DNA from: Algoriphagus aestuarii
GTDB lineage: Bacteria > Bacteroidota > Bacteroidia > Cytophagales > Cyclobacteriaceae
Length of the DNA: 64,000 bases
Reading direction: 5' to 3'
Assembly (NCBI GenBank): GCA_017051695.1
Contig: JAFIDK010000003.1
Span: 453,873-517,872, forward strand
Positions 38,083 through 46,977 of this stretch are shown piece by piece. The notes under the pieces were generated by a model, which was not told where the DNA came from, did not search any database, and saw nothing but the letters and a program-made list of their open reading frames with translations. Every line of letters begins with the position of its first letter. Positions within the stretch are counted from its first letter, which is position 1. Position numbers and translations under genes: made by a program.

Positions 38083-39015
38083 TTAGTCCAATAATTGTTG
38101 AATTTTTTGCTCCAATTTTTCGATTTGGATTTTCGCTTTTTCCATAGGTAATCCTTCTGCCAATCCAGGTCTTTGATGGCCTGTAGACCGGAGCCAAGCA
38201 TCTCTTAAAATGGCTTGCTTCTGTGTGATCAAGAGTAATAATTCAGAGGCATTCTCCTCTGAAACCACTGCTTCTGCGAAGGAATCAAAATACTCCACAT
38301 TTTCTCCGAAATATTCGAGAATCGCTTTTGCCATCAGCCAATGACCGGTTTCCCCTGGGTGAATGCCGTCTTTTGCTAAAAAATAGCCTGGATTTTTGGA
38401 GCGTTGTTCTTCCAGGTATTTCCGCATGGGCCAATGTAGATCAATGACTTTCCAGAATTCCGTGTATCGTTTGCTGATCAGCCAATCCGAATAAATATCC
38501 AGAACATTTGCATAAGCCTCTCCTTTGATAGGGTCATAAACCGGAGGAGTTACAAAAACTGCAGCTGCGGAAATGGAATCTATTCTTTGATTCAGCCATT
38601 CGATTCCCGATCGATAGGATGCAAATCGATTGTCATCAAAAGGAAGGTAAATCCCGTCATTCATCCCGTAATTGGCAAAAACGACATCGGGTTGAAGCTG
38701 CTCAAAAATGCGGTTTAACCTCTCATGCAAATCTGGTCTTGGGAAAGCACCACCGGCATGTCCTTCTTCCGATAATCCTGAAACGGTCTCACTGGGAAGC
38801 CCAAGGTTGATCCATTCTGAAGTAGTATTTGGATGTTTGATCCGATAGTAAGTTTCTACATAGGCTATGTATTGCCCGGAATAGGTAATGCTGTTGCCTA
38901 AAAATAAAATCTGTTTAGAGTCCGAGGAATTAGTGAGATTTTCTTGTCCATAGGAAGATTGGAAGAAGAAAAAGGAAAGAATTACTAGGGTGAAAACTGG
39001 ATTATGAAGGCTCAT
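38083..39015 (-). CDS. Secreted SGNH/GDSL hydrolase (large form)
   Basis: 310 residues, Sec signal 1-23 (QSSYGQ). Block I ILFLGNSITY carries the nucleophile Ser in a G-N-S variant. Block III NYGMNDGIY supplies Gly/Asn for the oxyanion hole, and block V KDGIHPGETGHW has Asp and His. Probably a carbohydrate acetyl esterase. Three bases separate it from the downstream K+-channel-like gene and four from the upstream NTF2-like gene. Confidence 0.87.
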   Translation of the reverse strand: MSLHNPVFTLVILSFFFFQSSYGQENLTNSSDSKQILFLGNSITYSGQYIAYVETYYRIKHPNTTSEWINLGLPSETVSGLSEEGHAGGAFPRPDLHERLNRIFEQLQPDVVFANYGMNDGIYLPFDDNRFASYRSGIEWLNQRIDSISAAAVFVTPPVYDPIKGEAYANVLDIYSDWLISKRYTEFWKVIDLHWPMRKYLEEQRSKNPGYFLAKDGIHPGETGHWLMAKAILEYFGENVEYFDSFAEAVVSEENASELLLLITQKQAILRDAWLRSTGHQRPGLAEGLPMEKAKIQIEKLEQKIQQLLD

Positions 39016-39018
39016 TAC

Positions 39019-39474
39019 TTAGTCTTTTTTTGCAGGAAAACTGTGGAGGTTTTTTATCCTCCAGCCTTGATCAGTCCGAACAGCCACGACACTTTCTATC
39101 CAATGAATCTCTCTGATGATTTCTTCATTGACGGAAATGGTGGCGTAATTATGATAGACTGAATAGCCCATATTTCCATCGACATGAGTCTCGATAAATT
39201 CAAATTTGTTGACTCGGGTTCCAGAGTTTCGCTGTTTGGCATTTACTAAAATCCCTTTGATGATTTCCATATCCCAGATTTCGCCATTTTCCAATATCCG
39301 GATGTCAGGGGTATAATAGTTTTCTATCTTTTCGAGATCATAAGTGGAAAAAAGTACGTCAAATGATTCCTGAATTAAGTTTTGAATATGATCTTCATCT
39401 TTCAGTTTATTTTGCTGTGCAAAACTTGAAAGGGAGATAAGGAAGAGCAGGGAAAGGAAATGATGTTTTTTCAT
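39019..39474 (-). CDS. Secreted NTF2-like (SnoaL/DUF4440) protein
   Basis: 151 residues from the ATG at 39474; a longer reading from 39534 only adds non-hydrophobic residues before the signal peptide, so it is rejected. Sec signal about 1-18 (SLSSFAQQ). The fold motif is a helix (IQNLIQESFDVLFSTYDLEKIENYYTPD, abridged), then strands IRILENGEIW and a tail GWRIKNLHSFPAKKD. Function unknown, similar in type to the protein at 11652. Confidence 0.75.
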   Translation of the reverse strand: MKKHHFLSLLFLISLSSFAQQNKLKDEDHIQNLIQESFDVLFSTYDLEKIENYYTPDIRILENGEIWDMEIIKGILVNAKQRNSGTRVNKFEFIETHVDGNMGYSVYHNYATISVNEEIIREIHWIESVVAVRTDQGWRIKNLHSFPAKKD

Positions 39475-39582
39475 CCGGTTTTTTTTCAGAGGAAAGATAG
39501 ACTGCCACAAATTGTTGGTCTCACTTGGAAACACTTGCGGAATCCGGTTTTTTTGGGAAAGGTTGAAAAGAGCATTGAATAT

Positions 39583-39615
39583 AAAAAAATGCTGCTCCTT
39601 TTGGGGAACAGCATT
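39583..39615 (-). terminator. Rho-independent terminator after M81 gene
   Basis: Read on the - strand: AATGCTGTTCC, loop CCAAAA, GGAGCAGCATT (one G-U pair), then TTTTTT. It closes the catabolic operon that starts with the sulfatase at 46113. Confidence 0.88.
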
Positions 39616-39635
39616 GTAAATAAATAATTGGAGTC

Positions 39636-41195
39636 TTATTTAAGTTGATCTGAAGCAGGAATAAACCGAGTGCTCAAATCCGGAGTTTCCATGTCTTTAT
39701 CCAGAGGAAACATCGGTCTATTGATTCTTTTATATCCTAATCTTTCCAGATCCTGATCCACACCACCTGGAGTTAATGCCATGACCCAATCACCTCTCAT
39801 GTCATACAACTCAGGCACGAGGTAACCGATCTTCACCACCACGATATCAGCTTCTCTTGGCTTCAGTCCTAAATCGGTAAAATCGCTTTCGTTATGGTAA
39901 GGTTTCCGTTTTTTGGTCACGATTACATGGATTGACCCGATTTTTACTACTACTTCTACTTCAGCCGCTCCATCTCCTTCTTTAATCGCTTCCACAGTGC
40001 CTTTTAGAAATACAGGTGGAGCAAATCGGTCATCCACAGCCGCTCCTGCAGTTCCTTCTACCATTCCGCCGATTCCTGCTTCCATGGCTTTTTCGACAAA
40101 TTCAGGTCCTGGGATTGATGCATAAATCAAAGTTGGACCATTTGCAGATTTGAACTCTGGTCTTTTCAAAAGTTCCGTGATCGTCCAAGTGACATCTCCA
40201 GCTCCGCCTGCAGTGGGATTATCTCCCATATCGCTGATCATATATGGTTTTTTATCACTGGTCAAAGCCATTTTCAGGCTTTCGTCCAGCGTGGCAACCG
40301 GTGCGACAAATTCAAATTCGTTTCTTACATCCCAGAAGCTTTTAGCTAAAAATTCAGCAGATTCAGAAACTGCTTTTTCATCATCACCAGTGACCATGAC
40401 GACAGCGTGATTTCTAGGCTCATCTGCCCAGGCATAACCAATCCAAATCGCAGCGTCAATCACTCCTTGCTGTTCGGTTTGACTAGGGATTTTTGCATAA
40501 AGACTTTTTCCCGGATCAATTCTCGTACTGGTTTTTTCTCCAGGTAGTAGAATTGGAACTGGGATCCACGCTTTGTAAGCTGGTTTTCCTTTCCCGCTTT
40601 CTAACCTGTCCAGCATGTTTTCCACTGCTCTTTGCTTAGATTCCAATGCGTCTTCGTGAGGAGCCATTCTATAACAGGTGATCAAATCCGTATTTTCGGC
40701 CAATCTTTTAGAAACATTCCCATGTAAATCCATAGAGGTAGAAATAAGGGTTTCTGTTCCTACGACTTCACGGACTTTAGTGATAAAATCCCCTTCTGGA
40801 TCATCTAAGCCAACGACACTCATGGCTCCATGGATATCGAAAAATAAGCCGTCATAGGGTAAGTTTTCCCGAAGCATTTCCAGAGTGACTCCGACCAAAG
40901 AATCATAGGCTTCTCTTGTCACAATCCCGCCTGGAATCGCATGTCCTCTTAATGTTGGGAACCATTCTGCCCTGCTTCTATCCACTGACCCAGAATCCAA
41001 AAAGGGATAATAACTGAAAATTTCATCTCCAACCCGAGTACGAAATGCCGCTGCATCGCTTTGAGCCGGAGAGAATGTGCTTGATTCTATGGCCAGTCCT
41101 GCGATCGCAATTCGGGGAAGATTTTCTGTGGTCTCAGAACTGGTACAGCCAAACGCAAATAGAATAGCCAACAGGCCAAAAATTGAATTTCTCAT
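39636..41195 (-). CDS. M81-family (MlrC-like) metallopeptidase/amidase lipoprotein
   Basis: 519 residues. Lipoprotein signal with Cys17 (LFAFGC). The N-terminal M81 half shows GLAIESSTFSP, GLFFDIHGAMSV and DLHGNVS, the latter two carrying the predicted metal-binding Asp/His residues; the C-terminal MlrC half begins ISDMGDNPTAGGAGD. Known relatives include microcystinase C. An exported, lipid-anchored version is unusual for a family normally found in the cytosol. Last gene of the sugar-catabolic operon; contribution to that pathway is unclear. Confidence 0.86.
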   Translation of the reverse strand: MRNSIFGLLAILFAFGCTSSETTENLPRIAIAGLAIESSTFSPAQSDAAAFRTRVGDEIFSYYPFLDSGSVDRSRAEWFPTLRGHAIPGGIVTREAYDSLVGVTLEMLRENLPYDGLFFDIHGAMSVVGLDDPEGDFITKVREVVGTETLISTSMDLHGNVSKRLAENTDLITCYRMAPHEDALESKQRAVENMLDRLESGKGKPAYKAWIPVPILLPGEKTSTRIDPGKSLYAKIPSQTEQQGVIDAAIWIGYAWADEPRNHAVVMVTGDDEKAVSESAEFLAKSFWDVRNEFEFVAPVATLDESLKMALTSDKKPYMISDMGDNPTAGGAGDVTWTITELLKRPEFKSANGPTLIYASIPGPEFVEKAMEAGIGGMVEGTAGAAVDDRFAPPVFLKGTVEAIKEGDGAAEVEVVVKIGSIHVIVTKKRKPYHNESDFTDLGLKPREADIVVVKIGYLVPELYDMRGDWVMALTPGGVDQDLERLGYKRINRPMFPLDKDMETPDLSTRFIPASDQLK

Positions 41196-41345
41196 GAAAG
41201 TAATTTTGTGAATTGATAAGTAGGAAACACAGGTCGTTTGGGCAATACAAGTATGCGGGATTTTTCCTTATTTCTTAAATATTCCAGCAGGAGTTTTACC
41301 AATGGTAAGTTTTCATTGCTTGAGTAAAGAATTCTTGCGGATGAT

Positions 41346-41687
41346 TTATTCTCCTGATTTAAAAATCCTATTCATCAATACCCACTTTTCTCCGGGTTTT
41401 GCCCAGGGAATAGACTGCTGGTACTTCCACATCAGTTTTTCCCATTTTTGGATGATAGGGTTTGCTGCATCTTTTTTTGCTTTCTCTTCCAAACTGAAAT
41501 CGTCCACGGTTTCCAAAATCATAAACATTCGGTTTCCAGTTCTGAAGATCTCAATGTTGGTAACACCGCAATCAATGTCATGCTGAGTCACTTCGGGCCA
41601 GGCATTTCCGGCAGCATGGTACTGTTCATATTCTTTGATGGAATCAGGATCATCGATCAGATCAAGTGTCAGACAATAGCGTTTCAT
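41346..41687 (-). CDS. L-rhamnose mutarotase-family protein (likely L-fucose mutarotase)
   Basis: 113 residues from the ATG at 41687; a longer frame to 41813 overlaps the upstream gene and is not needed. RhaM family: KRYCLTLDLIDDP start, YEQYH, EIFRTGNRMFMILE, and the C-terminal ELMWKYQQSIPWAKPGEKW-type motif (positions about 85-104), which is the version seen in L-fucose-using relatives rather than in RhaM itself. Interconverts alpha and beta anomers of a 6-deoxysugar. The leader AACCCAAA stops directly at the ATG. Neighbouring L-galactose/L-fucose-dehydrogenase-like and sulfatase genes fit fucose or fucoidan use. Confidence 0.87.
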   Translation of the reverse strand: MKRYCLTLDLIDDPDSIKEYEQYHAAGNAWPEVTQHDIDCGVTNIEIFRTGNRMFMILETVDDFSLEEKAKKDAANPIIQKWEKLMWKYQQSIPWAKPGEKWVLMNRIFKSGE

Positions 41688-41697
41688 TTTGGGTTGT

Positions 41698-42513
41698 TTA
41701 TCGAAAATATTTGTTAAAAGATTGGATGGTTTGCAAAGCAGCTTCTTTAGAATTTGGCTCGGGAAAAGCTTCCGCAGAAATAAATCCTGCATAGCCGGAA
41801 GTTTTGATTGCATTTGCCACTGAGTCCATGGCCGTATGGCCTAATCCGATGGCTTTTCTATTGCTGTCCGCAAAATGAATATGTCCAATATGCTGAGAGG
41901 CAGCAATGATGCTATCTTCCAGATCAGTCTCTTCAATATTCATATGAAACAAATCAGCCAGCAGTTTTACATTTTTGGTATTTAATGTTTCCAGAAATTC
42001 AGATCCTGTTTTAAGAGTATTAAAAAGGTTGGTTTCATATCGGTTTAAAGGTTCATAGATCAAAAAGGTGTCTACTTTTTTGGCTTTTTCTCCTAATATC
42101 TCCAAGGCTTCTGCAAGCCATGAAAGTGTCTTTTCTCGATCATGTCCAGCTAAAACATTTCCTTGCATGGAGCCTATAATAGCAGGAGCTCCGAAAGCAG
42201 CTCCGAATTCAATCATGTCTGAAATAAAAGAGATTGCCTTTTTTCTGATTTCAGGATCTGGGTCTGTTAAGGTCAATCCATGGATAACCTTTCCTGCACC
42301 AGTGCCAACAGCTGCCAATTCTAACTTGTGTTTTGCTAAAAGGGCTAGAAGTTCGGACTGATCAATAGTGTCAGATGCGGGGGTGAAAAGTTCGATCGCG
42401 TCAAATCCTAATTCAGAAGCCTTTTCCATGGAGGATTCTAAATCATTCCAAAATATCCAAGGACCGTAGGTGATTTGTGGTACGAGTGCGATGGTCACGC
42501 AGGATTTTATCAT
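41698..42513 (-). CDS. Sugar phosphate isomerase/epimerase family protein
   Basis: 271 residues starting at ATG 42513, one base after the stop of the upstream alcohol dehydrogenase; a TTG five codons earlier (42528) is less likely. Xylose-isomerase-like TIM barrel: GFDAIELFTP, IYEPLNRYETN with metal-ligand Glu, LADLFHMNIEE and IGHIHFADSNR with His/Asp, and the closing ISAEAFPEP. Likely isomerizes or epimerizes a sugar or keto acid from the pathway. Cytosolic, unlike the Tat-exported relative at 23012. Confidence 0.87.
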   Translation of the reverse strand: MIKSCVTIALVPQITYGPWIFWNDLESSMEKASELGFDAIELFTPASDTIDQSELLALLAKHKLELAAVGTGAGKVIHGLTLTDPDPEIRKKAISFISDMIEFGAAFGAPAIIGSMQGNVLAGHDREKTLSWLAEALEILGEKAKKVDTFLIYEPLNRYETNLFNTLKTGSEFLETLNTKNVKLLADLFHMNIEETDLEDSIIAASQHIGHIHFADSNRKAIGLGHTAMDSVANAIKTSGYAGFISAEAFPEPNSKEAALQTIQSFNKYFR

Positions 42514-42514
42514 G

Positions 42515-43537
42515 TTATGCTCTATCAAAGTCTATCATTATTTTCGTAATTCCCACTGGGTTTGCGTCCCAGTCAATCATCGCCTGAGGAGCTTGATCTA
42601 TGGTGACTACCTTGCTGATGACATCATCCACAGGGAATTTACCGGATTCCAAATAGCTGATGACAGTTGGGAAATCCCCAAGGCAATTTCGGGAACCTAA
42701 GATTTCTATTTCTTTTTGGACGAACAGGGAAGTGTTGAAATCAACATCTTTTTTGGCATAGCCAATGCAAACCACCCGACCTGTAAAGGCTACTTCTTCC
42801 ACGGCAGCTCTGTAAGTTGCTGGACTTCCTACAGCCTCGATGATTACATCTGGGCCATCGAGATTGGAATATTTCTGAAGAGCTTCATGTAGATCCTCTT
42901 TTCCAGGGTTTATAATATGGGCGACACCGATTTTCTTGGCGATTTCCAATTTGTTGTCATCTAAATCTATGGCGATCACCTCAGCACCTCTTTCTACGGC
43001 AGAAGCAATTGCTCCCATTCCTACTATTCCACATCCTAAGACAGCGACGATGTCTTGATCTGAAACTCTTCCCCTTTCGGCGGCATGAAAACCCACAGTC
43101 AGGGGCTCTGCCAAAGCCAGTTCACGGAGTGATAATTTCTCAGAAGAAAAAGTGTCCTGGTAAGGAACGGCAATGTACTGTGTCATAGCTCCTGGTCTAC
43201 GGACTCCCATGGTTTTATTGGTTTTGCAGGAGTTGGGACGGCCTTTTCTACAGGCTTTGCAAGTTCCGCAATTTTGATAGGGATAAACAGTCACATTGGT
43301 GCCGATTTTAATTTCTGAAGGAACACCTGGGCCTATTTCCTCGATGGTTCCGCCTACTTCATGTCCTAAAATATTCGGGTATTCCTGAAGCGGAAAAAGT
43401 CCTCTGAAACTATTCAGATCTCCTCCGCAGAAGCCGACCATTCCGACCCGAACTAAAACCTCCCCGTGTCCTGCTGCCGGTTTTTCTACTTCCTGAACTT
43501 CTGTCTTTCCGACTTCTGTGATTACAAGTGCTTTCAT
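42515..43537 (-). CDS. Zinc-dependent medium-chain alcohol dehydrogenase
   Basis: 340 residues. Catalytic zinc residues: Cys in GFCGGDLN (about 37) and GHEVGG (His-Glu, about 58). Structural zinc cysteines are in NCGTCKACRKGRPNSC (about 93-108). Rossmann motif AVLGCGIVGMGAIA (about 165-178). Resembles polyol/L-threonine-type dehydrogenases (sorbitol, galactitol-phosphate). Oxidizes a sugar-derived alcohol with NAD+. Second gene after the aldo-keto reductase in the operon. Confidence 0.9.
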   Translation of the reverse strand: MKALVITEVGKTEVQEVEKPAAGHGEVLVRVGMVGFCGGDLNSFRGLFPLQEYPNILGHEVGGTIEEIGPGVPSEIKIGTNVTVYPYQNCGTCKACRKGRPNSCKTNKTMGVRRPGAMTQYIAVPYQDTFSSEKLSLRELALAEPLTVGFHAAERGRVSDQDIVAVLGCGIVGMGAIASAVERGAEVIAIDLDDNKLEIAKKIGVAHIINPGKEDLHEALQKYSNLDGPDVIIEAVGSPATYRAAVEEVAFTGRVVCIGYAKKDVDFNTSLFVQKEIEILGSRNCLGDFPTVISYLESGKFPVDDVISKVVTIDQAPQAMIDWDANPVGITKIMIDFDRA

Positions 43538-43548
43538 TACAATAGGTA

Positions 43549-44481
43549 TTATAGGTTATTTTCTGGTTTGCCTTCAAACCACATTTTATTTTTTACTGGA
43601 GCCAGTAATGTCTGAATTTTTTGGAGCAATTCCTGAGGGATCTGAAAGTCCACAGCCTCTACATTTTGGTGTATGATTTCAAGGTTATTCATTCCCACGA
43701 TGGTTGTGGCAATGTCCGGATGATCCATCGCAAAACGAAGAGCAACCGTACTTAACCGAACTCCATATTCGCTACAGAGTTGGAGTAAAACAGGCTGCAT
43801 TGTTTTCACTTCATCAGGTGACCTATGCCATTCCGGGAGTGGGGCATCTGATAGTATCCGCTGCATCAAAGGGGCTGCATTCATCAGTCCAAATCCTTTT
43901 TCTTTGGATAAAGGCACCAACTCATCGTTGATTTCATCCTCGAGCAGATTGTAATGTGCCCAGGAAAGAACAGTGTCTAGTTCCACTTCTCTGGCAATTT
44001 GGGCAAGATATCTTACAGGCAATCCCGTAATTCCGATAAACCGGGCTTTCCCTCTTTTTTTAATTTCCTGAATTGCTGGAATCGCCTCCTCTATAATCAG
44101 TTTTTTGTCGACAAACTCTATGTCGTGGAGCTGAAACAGGTCTACATATTCGGTTTTCAGGCGGCTGAGCGATTCATCAATACTTTTGAAAATTCGCTCT
44201 CTCGAAAAATCAAATTCCTGCAAATCATACCTTCCACACTTGGTGGCTAGAAAAATGTTCTTTCTTTTGCCTGCCAGTGATTTTCCCAATCGCTCTTCTG
44301 CCAAAGTCAATCCATAAAATGGGGAAACATCAAAGAAATTGACACCGTGGTCAATCGCAAAGTGCACTGTTTCGTCAGCATCCTGCTGGGAGCATTTGTC
44401 AAAAACGTTGCCCAGTGGAGATGCCCCAAATCCAAGAATGGAAACATCCATATCGGTTTTTCCTAGGCGGCGGTATTTCAT
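43549..44481 (-). CDS. Aldo-keto reductase, L-galactose/L-fucose dehydrogenase-like
   Basis: 310 residues. The sequence from GFGASPLGNVF through ATKCGRYD, SIDESLSRLKTEYVDLFQLHDIEF and ARFIGITGLP closely follows plant L-galactose dehydrogenase as I remember it. AKR tetrad: Asp (FFDVSPFYG), Tyr (same motif), Lys (ATKCGRY), His (QLHDIEF). L-galactose and L-fucose differ only at C6, and bacterial relatives oxidize L-fucose to the lactone with NAD(P)+. The leader AAACCCAAAATACC touches the ATG. First enzyme after the sulfatase, so it likely takes the monosaccharide freed from a sulfated polymer. Confidence 0.88.
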   Translation of the reverse strand: MKYRRLGKTDMDVSILGFGASPLGNVFDKCSQQDADETVHFAIDHGVNFFDVSPFYGLTLAEERLGKSLAGKRKNIFLATKCGRYDLQEFDFSRERIFKSIDESLSRLKTEYVDLFQLHDIEFVDKKLIIEEAIPAIQEIKKRGKARFIGITGLPVRYLAQIAREVELDTVLSWAHYNLLEDEINDELVPLSKEKGFGLMNAAPLMQRILSDAPLPEWHRSPDEVKTMQPVLLQLCSEYGVRLSTVALRFAMDHPDIATTIVGMNNLEIIHQNVEAVDFQIPQELLQKIQTLLAPVKNKMWFEGKPENNL

Positions 44482-44520
44482 GGTATTTTGGGTTTGAATA
44501 CTAAAATTAGCTCAATTTTT

Positions 44521-46113
44521 TTAGTCAATTGTCCTGCTTCCCCACCAATCGCTGTTTGGCTGAAAGTTTTTGGACAACATTGCTTTTCGCTGATTTTCCA
44601 GTCTTTCGATCAAAGTTGTTCTGTAATTAGTCGCTACTATCGCAGCTGAATCGGGATTATACAGCGGATCTGGACTGGCGTAATTGGCATTGTTTTGTGT
44701 CAGCCAATCTTGTAGTTCTTTAGATAGAGCTTTTGCGATGTCAGGATTATTGTCGATTAGGTTTTGCTTTTCGCTTAGGTCCGATTTTAAATTGTAGAGT
44801 TCTTTATGATCGTCTTCCCAATAGTGGATCAATTTCCAGTCACCTTTTCTGATCGTCGAATTCGGTTCGCCACCCTGATTGCCATAGTGTGGGTAGTGCC
44901 AAAAAAGTGCTCGCTCCTCTATGGTTTTTCCTTCTAGAAGTGGTCGGATACTTTTGCCGTCAATAGGCAGGGAGATTTCTTTCACTCCTGCAAAATCCAT
45001 CAAGGTAGGAAAGAAATCCACTCCTGAAACAGGGGTGTCATTTTTAGCACCTTTGCTGTTTAGCCAAGGTACGTATACGAGGTAGGGAATCCGCGTTCCC
45101 CCTTCAAACTGATATCCTTTTCCACCTCTGAGTGGGGCAAGATTTGTAGAATAATTGTCCCCGGAAACCACCCCTCCATTATCAGAAGTGAAAACGATAA
45201 TGGTGTTTTCGGCAAGTCCCAACTCCTCTAATTTTCCAACTACAGCGCCTACCGCCTCATCCATTTGCTCGATGAGACCGGCATAGACAGGATTATCTTG
45301 ATGCCTTCTGGCAGGTAAAACCCGCTCCATTTCGAAACCAACGCTATCAATTCCCATTGCTTCAGACTTGTCCCGATACTTGGCCCATTTTTCTTCAGAG
45401 GTCTGAATGGGGGCATGTACGGCATAAAATGAGAGGTAGGCAAGAAATTTTTCTTGCTGATGTTCTTCCATAAATTGATTGGTTTCTTTTGCCAATTTCA
45501 TGGATAAGCTCATTCCTTTTTCCTCTGGATAATCTTCCATCATTGGATTGTCAAACGGGGAAAAATAGCCACCTGAATAAGGGCCGCCGACATGATACCC
45601 TCCCTTATTAATGTCAAATCCGTGATCCGTAGGAAGGGAATGATCTTCTGCAGAACCTAAATGCCATTTTCCAGCAAAAAAAGTTTTGTAACCCTGCTCC
45701 TTTAAAGCCTCAGGAAGAGTGGTCGCTTCCTTGGGTAGCTGATGCTCGTATTCTGCTGGAAGTAATTTTGAATAGCGATTATAGCTTCTCCAAGCCTCTC
45801 CAGCTGGAGCTCCGATCCAATCAGTGATTCCATGTCCCGCAGTAAATCTTCCTGTCATCAAACTCGCTCTTGATGGACTACAAACAGCACTGTTGGCATA
45901 GCCATTGGTAAAAATCATTCCCTTGCTAGCCAACCGGTCCAAATTTGGAGTTTCATAAAACTCACTTCCCATAAAGCCCACGTCATTGTATCCTAAGTCA
46001 TCGACCAGGATAAATACGAAATTTGGATTTGAGGGACTTTCTTGTTCGTTTTGGCAGGAAAAAAGTGACAAACCTAATGCGATTGATATAAGAAGTGATT
46101 TTAATTTATTCAT
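44521..46113 (-). CDS. S1-family sulfatase lipoprotein
   Basis: 530 residues. Lipobox Cys20 (LSLFSC). Metal Asp pair 38-39 (LVDDLGYNDVG), formylglycine motif C78-S-P-S-R followed by ASLMTGRF, GKWHLG, and FTSDNGG near the middle. Only moderately like the other sulfatase (15331), so probably a different sulfate-ester specificity. Heads the operon with the L-fucose/L-galactose-type enzymes, suggesting that it desulfates the sugar polymer or oligosaccharide. Confidence 0.93.
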   Translation of the reverse strand: MNKLKSLLISIALGLSLFSCQNEQESPSNPNFVFILVDDLGYNDVGFMGSEFYETPNLDRLASKGMIFTNGYANSAVCSPSRASLMTGRFTAGHGITDWIGAPAGEAWRSYNRYSKLLPAEYEHQLPKEATTLPEALKEQGYKTFFAGKWHLGSAEDHSLPTDHGFDINKGGYHVGGPYSGGYFSPFDNPMMEDYPEEKGMSLSMKLAKETNQFMEEHQQEKFLAYLSFYAVHAPIQTSEEKWAKYRDKSEAMGIDSVGFEMERVLPARRHQDNPVYAGLIEQMDEAVGAVVGKLEELGLAENTIIVFTSDNGGVVSGDNYSTNLAPLRGGKGYQFEGGTRIPYLVYVPWLNSKGAKNDTPVSGVDFFPTLMDFAGVKEISLPIDGKSIRPLLEGKTIEERALFWHYPHYGNQGGEPNSTIRKGDWKLIHYWEDDHKELYNLKSDLSEKQNLIDNNPDIAKALSKELQDWLTQNNANYASPDPLYNPDSAAIVATNYRTTLIERLENQRKAMLSKNFQPNSDWWGSRTID

Positions 46114-46189
46114 AAATAGAAATTGGGCTGTATAGAATTTTATGACCTCTAGTTAAAAGTATCTGATCTGAATGAAAAACCCTTTTTGA

Positions 46190-46924
46190 TTACCGGAGCA
46201 TTTTAGGTTGGTTTAATAGGTACATTTTCATTCTGATAGGAGTTACAGGTTCATCTTTTTCCCCTGTTTTTGTATTGGCTATTTTATCCAAAACCTCAAA
46301 TCCTGTTTCTAATTCCCCATAGACGGTATATTCTCCATCTAAATGTGGGGTTCCTCCAACTGTCGTGTAGAGTGTTTTTTGGGTTTCATTAATAGAAAGT
46401 TCTCTCTCTTTGCCATGAGCATCCAGTTCACTTTCGGTATAAGGCTTTCTCTGTACAATATAAAATTGGGTACTGCTGCTTGCTTTTTCTGGATTATTGG
46501 TTCTGGCTGCCGCCAATGCGCCTCTTTTATGATAGATGCCTGCTTCGGTTCGGAATTCGGCAGGGATTAACTCACCTTGGAAGGGAGGCGACTCTCCATC
46601 TTTTGTTGGATTTGGTCGACCTCCCTGGATCATAAAATCGTTGATGACCCGATGAAACTCGAGGCTGTCATAGTAGCCAGCCTTGACTTTTTCTATAAAA
46701 TTATCCCGATGCAATGGCGTCTGATTATACAAATTCACCATCATATCTCCTTCGGTGGTAGCGATCAAAACATGGTAAACACTGTCTTTTTTGGGAAATA
46801 ATTTTTGAAACTCCTTGATTTTGGATTTTTCTGCTGCGCTTAATTGGAGTGATTTTTTACTGCTTTGGCAAGCTGAAATAGCAAGAATCAAAATGCAAAT
46901 GAAAAGTCGAATTCGGGTGTTCAT
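46190..46924 (-). CDS. Cyclophilin-type peptidyl-prolyl isomerase lipoprotein
   Basis: 244 residues. Lipobox Cys19 (ILAISAC), so periplasmic and membrane-anchored. Cyclophilin core has EFHRVINDFMIQGG (catalytic Arg in FHRV), followed by GALAAARTNNPEKASSSTQFYIV and DGEYTVYGELETG. Assists folding of exported proteins. Independent of the sulfatase operon. Confidence 0.93.
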   Translation of the reverse strand: MNTRIRLFICILILAISACQSSKKSLQLSAAEKSKIKEFQKLFPKKDSVYHVLIATTEGDMMVNLYNQTPLHRDNFIEKVKAGYYDSLEFHRVINDFMIQGGRPNPTKDGESPPFQGELIPAEFRTEAGIYHKRGALAAARTNNPEKASSSTQFYIVQRKPYTESELDAHGKERELSINETQKTLYTTVGGTPHLDGEYTVYGELETGFEVLDKIANTKTGEKDEPVTPIRMKMYLLNQPKMLR

Positions 46925-46977
46925 AGTAATGATTTGGTGGTTTTGAGGGTAAAGTTCAGCAACTATTCAAGGGTTAA

